NCBI GenBank assembly: GCA_910586845.1
Contig: CAJUJV010000015.1
Location: 36,997-53,552 of the forward strand
DNA length: 16,556 nucleotides
Direction of reading: 5' to 3'
DNA from: an uncultured Hungatella sp.
GTDB lineage: Bacteria > Bacillota > Clostridia > Lachnospirales > Lachnospiraceae
Part shown: in pieces, positions 1 through 7,401 of the stretch
How positions within the stretch are numbered: the first letter of the stretch is position 1
Layout: each line of letters starts with the position of its first letter
The notes under the pieces: model-generated
The model's input: the letters and a program-made list of their open reading frames with translations, nothing else
Told to the model about the DNA's origin: nothing
The model's database searches: none
Made by a program: the position numbers and the translations under genes

Positions 1-900
1 AAAAAATCCGTTCTCCCTCTTCTGGCAGTTATGGTTTTATTTCTTCTGCTGACTCACCCTGCCCTGTCCTTTCAGGGGGCCAGCCGCGGTCTCCTTCTGT
101 GGTATCAGACGGTTCTTCCCACCCTGCTTCCCTTTATGATCTGCTCCAATGTGATCGTATCTTTAGACGGGATCCGCCTGCTGACCGCTCCAATGCGCCC
201 TGTACTCAAAGGTCTCTTTGGCCTGTCCGACAGCGGCTGCTATGTGCTGGTGTCCGGTCTCCTCTGCGGCTATCCCATGGGGGCCAAAACCTGCAGTGAA
301 TTTGTGGAAGAGAAGCGTATCAGCCTTCCGGAAGGCCGTTTCCTTCTCTCTGTCAGCAATCACCCCAGCCCCATGTTCCTTCTGGGATACGTAGCATCCA
401 TGGCCGATCCGTCCCTTCCCATGGCCCGGATCCTTCTGGCCCTCTATCTCCCGGTCCTTCCCATCGCCCTGATCTCGGGGAAAATCTACAGGTTCCGGGG
501 ATACCCCGCCTCTGCTCCCATTCATCGGACAGTCTCTTCTTTTGACCAGTCCATGATGAGTTCCTTTGAAGTGATGATAAAAATAGGCGGATACCTGATG
601 CTTTTCTCCATCCTGGCAGAACTGATCGGGCAAATTCCTTTCCTTTCTGCCTCATCCCGGGCCGTCCTTCTGGGGATCGTGGAGATCACCACCGGCATCC
701 AGGCCCTCTCCCGTGTATTGACCGGACTGAACCAGGGTATGGCCCTGTGTTTTGTCATCGCTTTCGGAGGCCTGTGCGGTCTCTTCCAGACCAGAAGCGT
801 ACTGGGACACAAAGGCCTTTCGGCAGGCCATTATACGGCCTGGAAAATGCTTCACGGCGCACTGTCCCTGGGTGTTTTTTACATACTGTCCTCGCTGTGA
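1..900 (+). CDS. ylbJ: Sporulation integral membrane protein YlbJ/SpoVV, 5'-partial
   Basis: YlbJ (SpoVV) is a polytopic membrane protein of the nucleoside-recognition/Gate type. In Bacillus it is needed to move dipicolinic acid across the outer forespore membrane during sporulation. The frame is open from base 1, before the first in-frame ATG at 31, so the true start probably lies just upstream of the window; 299 codons plus a TGA stop are visible. The protein shows repeated hydrophobic helices and YlbJ-like motifs: a Trp-rich first helix ending in VLPTLLPF, then GYPMGAK, then SNHPSPMFLLGY. It is shorter than the roughly 400 residues of Bacillus YlbJ, which fits the shorter clostridial forms I recall. 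It converges on the rsmD-coaD group, echoing the Bacillus rsmD-coaD-ylbJ cluster. Family call is strong; the transported substrate is inferred. Confidence 0.85.
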   Translation, partial: KKSVLPLLAVMVLFLLLTHPALSFQGASRGLLLWYQTVLPTLLPFMICSNVIVSLDGIRLLTAPMRPVLKGLFGLSDSGCYVLVSGLLCGYPMGAKTCSEFVEEKRISLPEGRFLLSVSNHPSPMFLLGYVASMADPSLPMARILLALYLPVLPIALISGKIYRFRGYPASAPIHRTVSSFDQSMMSSFEVMIKIGGYLMLFSILAELIGQIPFLSASSRAVLLGIVEITTGIQALSRVLTGLNQGMALCFVIAFGGLCGLFQTRSVLGHKGLSAGHYTAWKMLHGALSLGVFYILSSL

Positions 901-919
901 CCGTCCTCCTGCAGCTGTC

Positions 920-1501
920 TTACATCTCCGCCGGATATGCGCCTTCCTGATCGCCTGCCCCCGGATCCATGGTCAGCTCGTTGCGGTTGCCTGTTACGAT
1001 CTCATAGTTGGCCTGCATGGCAGAGAGAAAGCCGTCCATCTTAGTCTGGGCATCCTGCATGGTATTGGAAATGATATTCTGAAGGTTTCTCAGGATATCA
1101 TCCGTATACTGGATAGCCCCCTGGCGGATATTGTTGGCATCATTGACCGCCGCATCGATGATAGACTGAGCCTGAACCTGGGCATCCTCCACGATCTGAT
1201 TGGCCGTGGAATAGGCTCTCTGCATGATCTCATGCTCATTGACCAGCTCATTGGTCTGGGCCGTGGCCTCCTGTATCATATTGTCAGCCTGATATCTGGC
1301 CTCGCTTAAGATGGCATCCTGATTGCTGATAATCTTCTGATACTGCTTAATCTCATCGGGAACCCGCAGTCTCAGTTCCACCAAAAGCTCTTCCAGTTCT
1401 TCCTTGTTGACAATGATCTTTGTATTGTTAGACAGCGCCTGATATTTGCAGCCGTCGATATATTCTTCAATTTCGCCGATTAACTGTTCGATTCTGCTCA
1501 T
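920..1501 (-). CDS. Coiled-coil protein (often annotated ATPase / F0 subunit B-like), function unknown
   Basis: This 193-residue soluble protein has no visible signal peptide or membrane segment. Residues about 30-170 are rich in Ala, Gln, Glu, Asn and Ile in a heptad-like pattern, which suggests one long coiled coil. Such proteins are often labelled ATPase or ATP synthase subunit B-like from coiled-coil similarity alone. I see no Walker motif, so an ATPase function is not supported. The frame runs upstream into coaD, but the ATG at 1499-1501 (MSRIEQ) is preferred because AAAGGAG sits at a suitable distance before it. It lies 28 bp after the coaD stop and is probably the last gene of the rsmD-coaD transcript. 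A DivIVA-like scaffold is an alternative reading I cannot establish. Confidence 0.75.
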   Translation of the reverse strand: MSRIEQLIGEIEEYIDGCKYQALSNNTKIIVNKEELEELLVELRLRVPDEIKQYQKIISNQDAILSEARYQADNMIQEATAQTNELVNEHEIMQRAYSTANQIVEDAQVQAQSIIDAAVNDANNIRQGAIQYTDDILRNLQNIISNTMQDAQTKMDGFLSAMQANYEIVTGNRNELTMDPGAGDQEGAYPAEM

Positions 1502-1529
1502 AGTATGTACCCTCTCCTTTAATGAATGA

Positions 1530-2039
1530 TTATTTATTAACGGGCCGGGCATTCTTCTTGACTGCTTTTGCTTTCTCCAGAACTTTTTCTGCAATATCCG
1601 GATCCACAAAAGCACTGATGTCTCCATGATACATGGCGATTTCTTTTACAATACTGGAACTCAGATAAGAATATTTCAAATTAGTAGTCAAAAATATGGT
1701 ATCAATCCCAGGCGAGATCACACGATTCGTCTGGGACATCTGCAATTCATATTCAAAGTCCGTAATGGCACGCAGGCCCCTGACGATCACGTCAGCATGA
1801 CACTGCCGCACAAAATCTACCAGGAGTCCATCAAATGCCAGTATCTCAATATTGGACAGATGCCCGGTAACGCTCTTTAACATATTAACACGTTCTTCCA
1901 CAGAAAACAACGGAGATTTTGAATTATTCTTCAAAACTCCTACGATCACCCTGTCCATGATCTTGGAACTTCTCTCTATGATATCCTGGTGCCCCAGGGT
2001 AACCGGGTCAAAGCTGCCCGGATATACAGCAACCGCCAT
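1530..2039 (-). CDS. coaD: Phosphopantetheine adenylyltransferase
   Basis: CoaD transfers AMP from ATP to 4'-phosphopantetheine, giving dephospho-CoA in the penultimate step of cytosolic coenzyme A synthesis. The 169-residue length is close to normal for the family. The nucleotidyltransferase signature is intact: GSFDPVT followed by TLGH at residues 14-17, RGLRAITDFEYE at 88-99 and the Ser-rich YSYLSSSIVKE at 123-133, which is the ISSTxxKE-type site. The ATG follows AGGAGG by about 5 bases. The gene begins 9 bp after the rsmD stop, and the SD overlaps the end of rsmD, so the two are probably translationally coupled. The rsmD-coaD pairing is widespread in Firmicutes. I see no missing residue or disruption. 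Confidence 0.97.
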   Translation of the reverse strand: MAVAVYPGSFDPVTLGHQDIIERSSKIMDRVIVGVLKNNSKSPLFSVEERVNMLKSVTGHLSNIEILAFDGLLVDFVRQCHADVIVRGLRAITDFEYELQMSQTNRVISPGIDTIFLTTNLKYSYLSSSIVKEIAMYHGDISAFVDPDIAEKVLEKAKAVKKNARPVNK

Positions 2040-2048
2040 CCTGTCCTC

Positions 2049-2609
2049 CTATTCTGAGTCTCTTTCCAGAAACACATGCTTATTGGTCTTATATTCCTTA
2101 TTCTTCACTATATAAAATCCCAAATCCTCCGCGTAGGAAAAGTCTGTCTCTCTGGAGGCTTCCGTTATGATCAGGGTCTCATCATGGATAAGAGCGGAAT
2201 CCTTCAGGTATTCCAGGACTTTCCTCTCCCACTCCTCATGGTAGGGCGGGTCCATAAAAACCGTGTCAAAACAATGACCCTTTTCTTCAAGCCGCCTAAG
2301 GCCGGCCAGTACGTTGCACACCATCACCAGGCCTTTGTCTTCCAGACGGGTATTTTTCAGATTTTCTCTGATACATTCTGCCGCCTTCGGATTCTGTTCC
2401 AGGAACACGGCCTGGAATGCCCCCCTGCTCAGAGCCTCGATGCCTATGGCGCCGCTGCCTGCAAAACAGTCCAGAAAACTGCTCTGCACAAGACGGTCCT
2501 GTATCATATTAAATAATGTCTCCTTGATCCTGTCCGTAGTAGGCCGGGTATCCCATCCTTCCAGGGTTTTCAGCCGGATCCTTCTGGCGCTGCCTGCAAT
2601 TACTCTCAT
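2049..2609 (-). CDS. rsmD: 16S rRNA (guanine(966)-N2)-methyltransferase RsmD
   Basis: RsmD methylates G966 of 16S rRNA in the assembling small subunit, using S-adenosylmethionine. The 186-residue protein starts with the family opening MRVIAGSARR, then TRPTTDRIKETLFN at about 21-34. The SAM-binding motif DCFAGSGAIGIEALSRGA spans about 47-64, and the catalytic N-methyltransferase DPPY is at 120-123. The ATG is preceded by AAAGGAG at about 6 bases. It is the first gene of the group leading to coaD and the coiled-coil gene, with a candidate promoter about 30 bp upstream. Nothing is truncated. Confidence 0.96.
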   Translation of the reverse strand: MRVIAGSARRIRLKTLEGWDTRPTTDRIKETLFNMIQDRLVQSSFLDCFAGSGAIGIEALSRGAFQAVFLEQNPKAAECIRENLKNTRLEDKGLVMVCNVLAGLRRLEEKGHCFDTVFMDPPYHEEWERKVLEYLKDSALIHDETLIITEASRETDFSYAEDLGFYIVKNKEYKTNKHVFLERDSE

Positions 2610-2638
2610 GGTCTGCTCCTTTGCTGTTTATGCCTAAC

Positions 2639-2667
2639 AGTATAACCTGATTTATACCGCACCACAA
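2639..2667 (-). promoter_or_regulatory. Candidate sigma-A promoter for rsmD-coaD
   Basis: On the minus strand there is TTGTGG (2662-2667), a 17-bp spacer and TATACT (2639-2644). The -10 matches five of six consensus bases but the -35 only three, so this rests on spacing, the -10 and its place just upstream of rsmD. The expected start site would give a leader of about 20 nt. Confidence 0.5.
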
Positions 2668-2717
2668 GGGAATTCTTTGCACTTTTTCACAACCACAGGA
2701 ATATCGGGCCAAGAGAA

Positions 2718-2747
2718 ATCCCGGCGGGATCAAACTCCTGCCGGGAT
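2718..2747 (-). terminator. Rho-independent terminator after the SASP gene, possibly bidirectional
   Basis: ATCCCGGC (2718-2725) pairs with GCCGGGAT (2740-2747), and the stem continues inward with one mismatch and three more pairs around a short loop. On the minus strand the hairpin is followed by TTCTCTT and preceded by an A-run. On the plus strand it is followed by CTTCTTTTTTT, so it could work both ways. It lies about 20 bp beyond the SASP stop and upstream of the rsmD promoter, separating the two transcripts. Confidence 0.85.
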
Positions 2748-2769
2748 CTTCTTTTTTTATATCGGCTTT

Positions 2770-2976
2770 TTACTTACCAGCCATCTGCTTCTCCTGGGCT
2801 TCGATCATCTTTTTGACCATATAGCCTCCTACGCTTCCGTTCTGAGCAGAAGTCAGGTTGCCGTTGTATCCGTTGGTTAACGGAACACCGATCTCACCTG
2901 CAACCTCCATTTTGAACTTGTCCATTGCTTCTCTTGCTTCAGGTACGTTAGTTGTGTTAGAAGATTTGCTAGACAT
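2770..2976 (-). CDS. Alpha/beta-type small acid-soluble spore protein
   Basis: Alpha/beta SASPs coat and protect DNA in the dormant spore core and are degraded by the GPR protease at germination. The 68-residue protein fits the family size. It has the N-terminal VPEAREAMDKFK helix, the likely GPR region MEVAGEIGVPL at about 24-34, and the C-terminal signature NGSVGGYMVKKMIEAQE at about 46-62. The motif that is TSRxNG in many Bacillus members reads TSAQNG here, a variant I recall from other clostridia. The ATG has AGGAGG 8 bases upstream. It is a single gene with its own terminator and a plausible forespore promoter. Expression late in the forespore is inferred from family and promoter. Confidence 0.94.
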   Translation of the reverse strand: MSSKSSNTTNVPEAREAMDKFKMEVAGEIGVPLTNGYNGNLTSAQNGSVGGYMVKKMIEAQEKQMAGK

Positions 2977-3023
2977 AATAAACGCCTCCTTGTTTTCTGT
3001 GTGTTGGTTAATTGCTACACTCC

Positions 3024-3051
3024 TATTATGTGCCCACAGAAAAATAATACA
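3024..3051 (-). promoter_or_regulatory. Possible sigma-G (forespore) promoter for the SASP gene
   Basis: On the minus strand CATAATA (3024-3030) matches the sigma-G -10 pattern CATnnTA, about 48 bp before the SASP start codon. The best -35 is TGTATT (3046-3051) with a 15-bp spacer. This resembles the TGnATA element but is shorter-spaced than the 17-18 bp usually quoted for TGAATA in Bacillus. The -10 and the type of gene support the call; the -35 is weak. Confidence 0.45.
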
Positions 3052-3098
3052 CTAGAAGGTTCTGCGTAATCTGTCATTTTTTTACAACAAAGGGGTTC

Positions 3099-5156
3099 TT
3101 ACAGATTCAGCTTGTCGTAGCTTTTCTCCAGGTACTCTTCCAGCCGCCGCTTCAGTTCCTGGTGCTCTTCCATCTCCAGCCTGCCGTCTTCCTCCAGAAG
3201 CCTGGCAGTCTCCTCGGATACGGTCTTCAGGATCCCTGCATCCGTAAAAATATCCGCCAGCTTAAATTCCATGTCTCCGCTCTGACGGACTCCGAAGAAA
3301 TCCCCTGGCCCGCGAAGTTTCAGATCTTCGGAAGCGATGTAAAATCCGTCGTTGGACCGGTTTAAGATGTCCAGTCTCTCCTGGGTTCCCTCCTGATCGC
3401 CGCAGTTGACCATGATACAGTAGGACTGGTGATCTCCTCTCCCCACTCTGCCCCGCAGCTGATGGAGCTGGGCCAGTCCGAAACGCTCTGCATTTTCGAT
3501 CATCATCACCGTAGCGTTGGGTACATTGACTCCCACCTCGATCACCGTGGTGGATACCAGGATCTGAATCTCACCGGCCGCAAACCGCTCCATGATCTGG
3601 TTCTTCTCTTTTCCCTTCATCTTCCCGTGAAGATACTGAATCTCCAGACCCGGCAGTTCTGTTCTCAGTGTTTTCGTATAATCCAGCACATTCTCCGCCT
3701 CAATCATCTCACTGGCCTCCACCATGGGACAGATCACATAGGCCTGCCTCCCCTCCTGGATTTGCCGCCGGATAAAGGCATAGGCATTTTTCCGGTAGCC
3801 CTTATCTACCACACAGTTCTTAATGGGAAGACGGTTGGAGGGCAGTTCGTCTATGACAGAGATATCCAGATCTCCATAGAGGATGATCGCCAGAGTCCTG
3901 GGTATGGGAGTGGCGCTCATGACCATCACATGGGGCTCCCGGCCTTTGCTTCCCAGCATCTCCCTCTGTCCGACCCCGAACCGATGCTGCTCGTCGGTGA
4001 TCACCAGGGCCAGATTGTCATAGACCACCTTCTCCTGGATCAGTGCATGGGTTCCAACGATAATGTCCGCCTCATGGTTTCTGATCTTCTCATAGGCTTC
4101 CCGTTTTTCCTTTGCAGTCATGGACCCGGTTACCAGAACTGGAACCCGGTCGATGCCCTGAGCCTCAAACAGTTCCTTCATGCTCTCGAAGTGCTGTCTG
4201 GCCAGCACTTCTGTGGGAACCATCATGGCTCCCTGACAGCCGTTGTAAGCAGCCATGAGAAGAGCCAGGACTGCGATAATGGTCTTTCCGGAACCTACGT
4301 CGCCCTGGACCAGGCGGTTCATGATCAGCCCTCCCGTCATGTCTCTCTCCACTTCCTCCAGCACCTTCTTCTGGGCCCCTGTCAGCTCGTAGGGAAGGCG
4401 TTCTGTCAGTTCGCGGATCCGGTCTGCTCTTTTCATTACATGGCTGCTGCGTCTGTCCTCTCGCTCTTCTTTCAGTCTGCGGACCGACAGAAGAAATAAA
4501 AAGAATTCGTCAAACACCAGCCGTTTCCTGGCAAAAAGAAGTTCCTGCCTGTTCTCCGGAAAATGGATATGTTCTATGGCGTAATTGTATTCTGCCAGTT
4601 CATATTTTTTCCTGATGGAGGCGGGAAGATATTCCCGTTCCATCTTCCGGCTATCCAGAGCCTGGGCCACTGCCCTGGTGATGGCCTTGTTGCCCAGCCC
4701 TTTTGTCTGTCCGTAGACCGGCTGCATGGTCTCCGTCATATTCTCATAGGCTTCCCTGGTAAAGATCTCCGGCTGCTCCATGGTAAGCCTGTTATTCTTC
4801 TTTACAACCTTTCCGTAAAAAACATGGCAGGTACCTGCCTGGAGAGTGTTCCTGAGAAACGGCATGTTGAACCAGGTCAGCTGCAGAGTGCCGGTGCCGT
4901 CTTTCAGAGACGCCGTGATCACCTGTGTATGCTGAAACCTTCGGACGCTTGCCGTCTGCTGCAGGATCCCTTCCACCGCGCCTGCCATGTCTGTCTTCAG
5001 CTCCCCTATGGGAACCGGAGCCTCGTAAGTGTGATAAGCTCTGGGGTAATATCCCAGCAGATCGTCTACCGTATACACTCCCAGCTTCTCAAACAGCTTC
5101 CCTGTCTTGTCTCCGATTCCCTTCAGGGTGCGGATCGATTCCTCATTATTCCTCAT
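3099..5156 (-). CDS. recG: ATP-dependent DNA helicase RecG
   Basis: RecG is a monomeric branch-migrating helicase that remodels stalled forks, R-loops and Holliday junctions. The 685-residue length is typical. The N-terminal wedge/OB-fold region covers about residues 1-160 and begins with the helix-hairpin-like LKGIGDKTGKLFEKLG. Walker A GDVGSGKT is at 285-292, the Walker B/DEQH box at 388-391, SATPIPRTLA at about 414-423, and the motif VI region QLRGRVGRG at about 566-574. The C-terminal LKLRGPGDFFGVRQSG (about 612-627) is the RecG TRG region. It starts 15 bp after the fakA-like stop with only a weak AGAAG-type ribosome site, suggesting translation coupled to the gene before it. No clear terminator follows; transcription may run towards the SASP gene. 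Confidence 0.97.
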   Translation of the reverse strand: MRNNEESIRTLKGIGDKTGKLFEKLGVYTVDDLLGYYPRAYHTYEAPVPIGELKTDMAGAVEGILQQTASVRRFQHTQVITASLKDGTGTLQLTWFNMPFLRNTLQAGTCHVFYGKVVKKNNRLTMEQPEIFTREAYENMTETMQPVYGQTKGLGNKAITRAVAQALDSRKMEREYLPASIRKKYELAEYNYAIEHIHFPENRQELLFARKRLVFDEFFLFLLSVRRLKEEREDRRSSHVMKRADRIRELTERLPYELTGAQKKVLEEVERDMTGGLIMNRLVQGDVGSGKTIIAVLALLMAAYNGCQGAMMVPTEVLARQHFESMKELFEAQGIDRVPVLVTGSMTAKEKREAYEKIRNHEADIIVGTHALIQEKVVYDNLALVITDEQHRFGVGQREMLGSKGREPHVMVMSATPIPRTLAIILYGDLDISVIDELPSNRLPIKNCVVDKGYRKNAYAFIRRQIQEGRQAYVICPMVEASEMIEAENVLDYTKTLRTELPGLEIQYLHGKMKGKEKNQIMERFAAGEIQILVSTTVIEVGVNVPNATVMMIENAERFGLAQLHQLRGRVGRGDHQSYCIMVNCGDQEGTQERLDILNRSNDGFYIASEDLKLRGPGDFFGVRQSGDMEFKLADIFTDAGILKTVSEETARLLEEDGRLEMEEHQELKRRLEEYLEKSYDKLNL

Positions 5157-5171
5157 ATTATGCCGCTTCTT

Positions 5172-6851
5172 CTACTCCACCGAGATCAGATAATAGTAAA
5201 TGGGCTGACCGCCGCTGTGAAGTTCCATCTCACAGTCGGGACATGCCTCCTGAGCCCTGGCAAAAAAGGTCTCCGCAGTCTCTCTGCTGATGTCTGCGCC
5301 GTAGTAGATCGTGATCAGCTCCGACTCCTGATCTGTCAGGGTCTTCAGTGTATCCAGCGCCGTATCCATCACGGACTGGCCTACGCAGAGGATCCCGTGA
5401 TCCCCCAGTCCCATGATGTCTCCCTCCTGGATCTCCTTGTCGTCGATGACCGTATGACGCACCGCATAGGTGATCTGACCCGTCTTGACTCTGGCCATCT
5501 CCTGAGCCATCACTTCCTTATTCTCCTCCGGCGACAGATCGGGAGCGAAATTGATAATGGCAGTGATCCCCTGGGGCACAGTCCTGGAAGGAACCACGAT
5601 GATGTTCTTGCCCTCTGCCAGGGAAGCCGCCTGCTCCGCCGCCAGGATGATATTGCTGTTGTTTGGAAGAATATAGATGGTGTCCGCGTTCACCTGTTCG
5701 ATGGCATTGAGCATATCTTCTGTACTGGGATTCATGGTCTGGCCGCCCTCGATGAGATAATCGCAGCCGATGCCCTTAAAGATCTCGCCGAAGCCTTCTC
5801 CGATGGACACAGCAATAAAGCCGTAAGGCTTCCTGGGCTCCCCGGCTCCTTCTCTGTTATCATTTTCCGTCTTTTGTCCGGAGGTTCCTTTCCGGGCATC
5901 CTTAAACAGCCGCTCCTGATGCTCTTCTCTCATGTTGTCGATCTTCATCCGCGACAGGGAACCATAAGTAAGAGCCTTCTGGATAGCAAGTCCCGGATCA
6001 TTGGTATGGACATGGACCTTAACCACGTCATCATCTGACACTACCACGATGGAATCGCCGATGGACTCCAGATAAGCCTTGAACTGCCCCTCTTCTCTGT
6101 CTCCGTATGATTTCTCCACATTGATGATAAACTCCGTGCAGTAGCCGAATTTAATATCCGCCTCCTCCACGGCCCGGGTATCTGCTGTCTGTGGTTTTGG
6201 CAGATCGCCGGCCTCCACCGTCAGGTCCAGTTCCTTCCCCAGAAGTCCGTCCAGACAGCCCTTCATCACCTGCATCAGGCCCTGTCCGCCAGAATCCACC
6301 ACTCCTGCCTGCTTTAAGATCGGCAGCATCTCCGGAGTCTGGCTCAGTACATAATCGCCGTGGGCAATGATCTTCTCCGCAAATTCCACGATATCCTCAG
6401 TCTCCGTCACCAGCTCCACCGCCTTGTCGGCCATCCCTTTTGCAACGGTCAGGATCGTGCCCTCCTTGGGCTTCATAACCGCCTTGTAAGCAGTCTCCGT
6501 AGCCCGCACAAACGCATTGGCCAGAGTCGTGGTGGTGATCATATCCAGAGTCTTGATCTCCTTTGTAAATCCCCGGAACAGCTGGGACAGGATCACGCCG
6601 GAGTTTCCCCTGGCGCCTCTGAGAGAACCGGAGGAAATGGCTCTGGCCAGATTCTCCATAGTCGGTTCCTCGATGGCCGCCACCTCTCTGGCGGCTGACA
6701 TGATGGTCATGGTCATATTCGTACCTGTATCTCCGTCGGGAACAGGAAATACATTCAGTTCATTAATCCACTCCTTCTTGGCCTCCAGGCTCTTGGCGCC
6801 TGCAAGAAAAGCCTTCTGAAGATCTTTTGCACCTAAGGTATTCATACTCAC
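5172..6851 (-). CDS. fakA: DAK2 domain-containing fatty acid kinase-like protein (FakA/YloV)
   Basis: FakA-type kinases phosphorylate exogenous fatty acids held by a separate FakB (DegV-family) carrier, feeding acyl-phosphate into phospholipid synthesis. The 559-residue protein has the N-terminal DhaL domain (about 8-205) with the metal/ATP motif NVFPVPDGDTGTNM at 33-46, GARGNSGVILSQ at 79-90, and VDSGGQGLM at about 185-193. The middle domain has GYCTEF at 236-241 and VKVHVHTNDPG at 277-287. Cys238, His280 and His282 resemble the zinc ligands I recall for Staphylococcus FakA. A low-complexity linker (about 320-342) leads to a C-terminal domain with ILPNNSNI at 394-401. The start is GTG at 6849-6851, chosen because AGGAGG lies 9 bases upstream; the ATG two codons later would be 15 away. 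No FakB gene is in the window. Confidence 0.9.
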   Translation of the reverse strand: MSMNTLGAKDLQKAFLAGAKSLEAKKEWINELNVFPVPDGDTGTNMTMTIMSAAREVAAIEEPTMENLARAISSGSLRGARGNSGVILSQLFRGFTKEIKTLDMITTTTLANAFVRATETAYKAVMKPKEGTILTVAKGMADKAVELVTETEDIVEFAEKIIAHGDYVLSQTPEMLPILKQAGVVDSGGQGLMQVMKGCLDGLLGKELDLTVEAGDLPKPQTADTRAVEEADIKFGYCTEFIINVEKSYGDREEGQFKAYLESIGDSIVVVSDDDVVKVHVHTNDPGLAIQKALTYGSLSRMKIDNMREEHQERLFKDARKGTSGQKTENDNREGAGEPRKPYGFIAVSIGEGFGEIFKGIGCDYLIEGGQTMNPSTEDMLNAIEQVNADTIYILPNNSNIILAAEQAASLAEGKNIIVVPSRTVPQGITAIINFAPDLSPEENKEVMAQEMARVKTGQITYAVRHTVIDDKEIQEGDIMGLGDHGILCVGQSVMDTALDTLKTLTDQESELITIYYGADISRETAETFFARAQEACPDCEMELHSGGQPIYYYLISVE

Positions 6852-6860
6852 GGGCTGCTT

Positions 6861-6866
6861 CCTCCT
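6861..6866 (-). promoter_or_regulatory. Ribosome binding site fixing the GTG start of the fakA-like gene
   Basis: AGGAGG on the minus strand lies 9 bases before the GTG codon. Its first base is also the last base of the TAA stop of the Asp23-family gene. This overlap suggests reinitiation or translational coupling between the two genes. Confidence 0.8.
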
Positions 6867-7222
6867 TAATCAATCACTCTGACGCCTTCGACATAGATAT
6901 TAATCTTATCTATTTCCATCCCGGTGAATTCTTCTACTTTGTACTTTACATTCTCGATTAAATTATCTGCAACCGCCGAAATACTGATGCCGTAAGCCAC
7001 GATCACATGAAAATCCAGAGCAATGTGATTGTCTTTGATGTCAACATTGATCCCGTGAGTCAGGCTCTCTTTTTTCAGCAGTCTCACAAGACCGTCTTTC
7101 ATGCTGATGGCCGCCATACCCACGATCCCGAAACATTCTACTGCGGTGATGCCCGCATAAGTGGCTATCACTTCCGGATTAATCTGGATTTCACCCAACT
7201 TGTTGCTGATCCGTCCTTTCAT
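6866..7222 (-). CDS. Asp23/Gls24 family protein (YloU-like)
   Basis: This 118-residue protein belongs to the Asp23/Gls24 (DUF322) family, whose members are linked to the envelope or to alkaline stress in Gram-positives; the exact role of YloU-type members is not settled. Family features visible are GEIQINPEVIATYAGITA near the N terminus, the KDNHIALDFHVIVAYG segment (about 63-78), and a C-terminal VDKINIYVEGVRV-like tail. No signal peptide or membrane helix is visible. The ATG has AGGAGG 8 bases upstream. It is first in the operon with the fakA-like gene and recG, and divergent from rpmB. This matches the Bacillus rpmB / yloU-yloV arrangement, so the linkage with FakA is conserved rather than accidental. 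Confidence 0.92.
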   Translation of the reverse strand: MKGRISNKLGEIQINPEVIATYAGITAVECFGIVGMAAISMKDGLVRLLKKESLTHGINVDIKDNHIALDFHVIVAYGISISAVADNLIENVKYKVEEFTGMEIDKINIYVEGVRVID

Positions 7223-7308
7223 GAACGAAACCTCCTGTCTTTTTGATATCTCTCTTTGGTATTTATTTTACCCAGGCTGCTCTTATGGTATGCCTTTCCT
7301 TAAAAGTA

Positions 7309-7337
7309 AGTATACCACATACCAGATATTGTGTCTA
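7309..7337 (-). promoter_or_regulatory. Sigma-A promoter of the yloU-fakA-recG operon
   Basis: On the minus strand there is TAGACA (7332-7337), a 17-bp spacer and TATACT (7309-7314), with an extended-minus-10 TG one base before the hexamer. Each hexamer matches five of six consensus bases. The leader to the Asp23-family ATG would be about 80 nt. Confidence 0.75.
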
Positions 7338-7361
7338 TTGCAAAGATTTTTTAAATTCCTC

Positions 7362-7390
7362 TTGCAAAATATGGTTTCATCTGCTATTAT
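7362..7390 (+). promoter_or_regulatory. Sigma-A promoter of rpmB
   Basis: TTGCAA (7362-7367) is followed by a 17-bp spacer and TATTAT (7385-7390). The leader before the rpmB start is about 52 nt. Its -35 lies 24 bp from that of the divergent yloU promoter, so the two polymerase sites are nearly adjacent. Confidence 0.75.
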
Positions 7391-7401
7391 ATTTAGTGTT
7401 G

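Noticed and set aside
752..1309. Plus-strand frame of 185 codons overlapping the end of ylbJ and the coiled-coil gene
   Set aside because: It overlaps two better genes and shows no ribosome site or family resemblance.
1502..1627. Upstream extension of the coiled-coil protein by 42 residues
   Set aside because: It would overlap coaD by about 100 bp, and a good AAAGGAG precedes the internal ATG at 1501.
3429..4499. Plus-strand open frame (356 codons) opposite recG
   Set aside because: It lies fully inside recG, with His-rich composition typical of antisense reading.
4563..6038. Long plus-strand open frame (491 codons) opposite recG and the fakA-like gene
   Set aside because: It crosses two well-supported genes and has antisense-type composition. 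It is a by-product of codon bias on the other strand.
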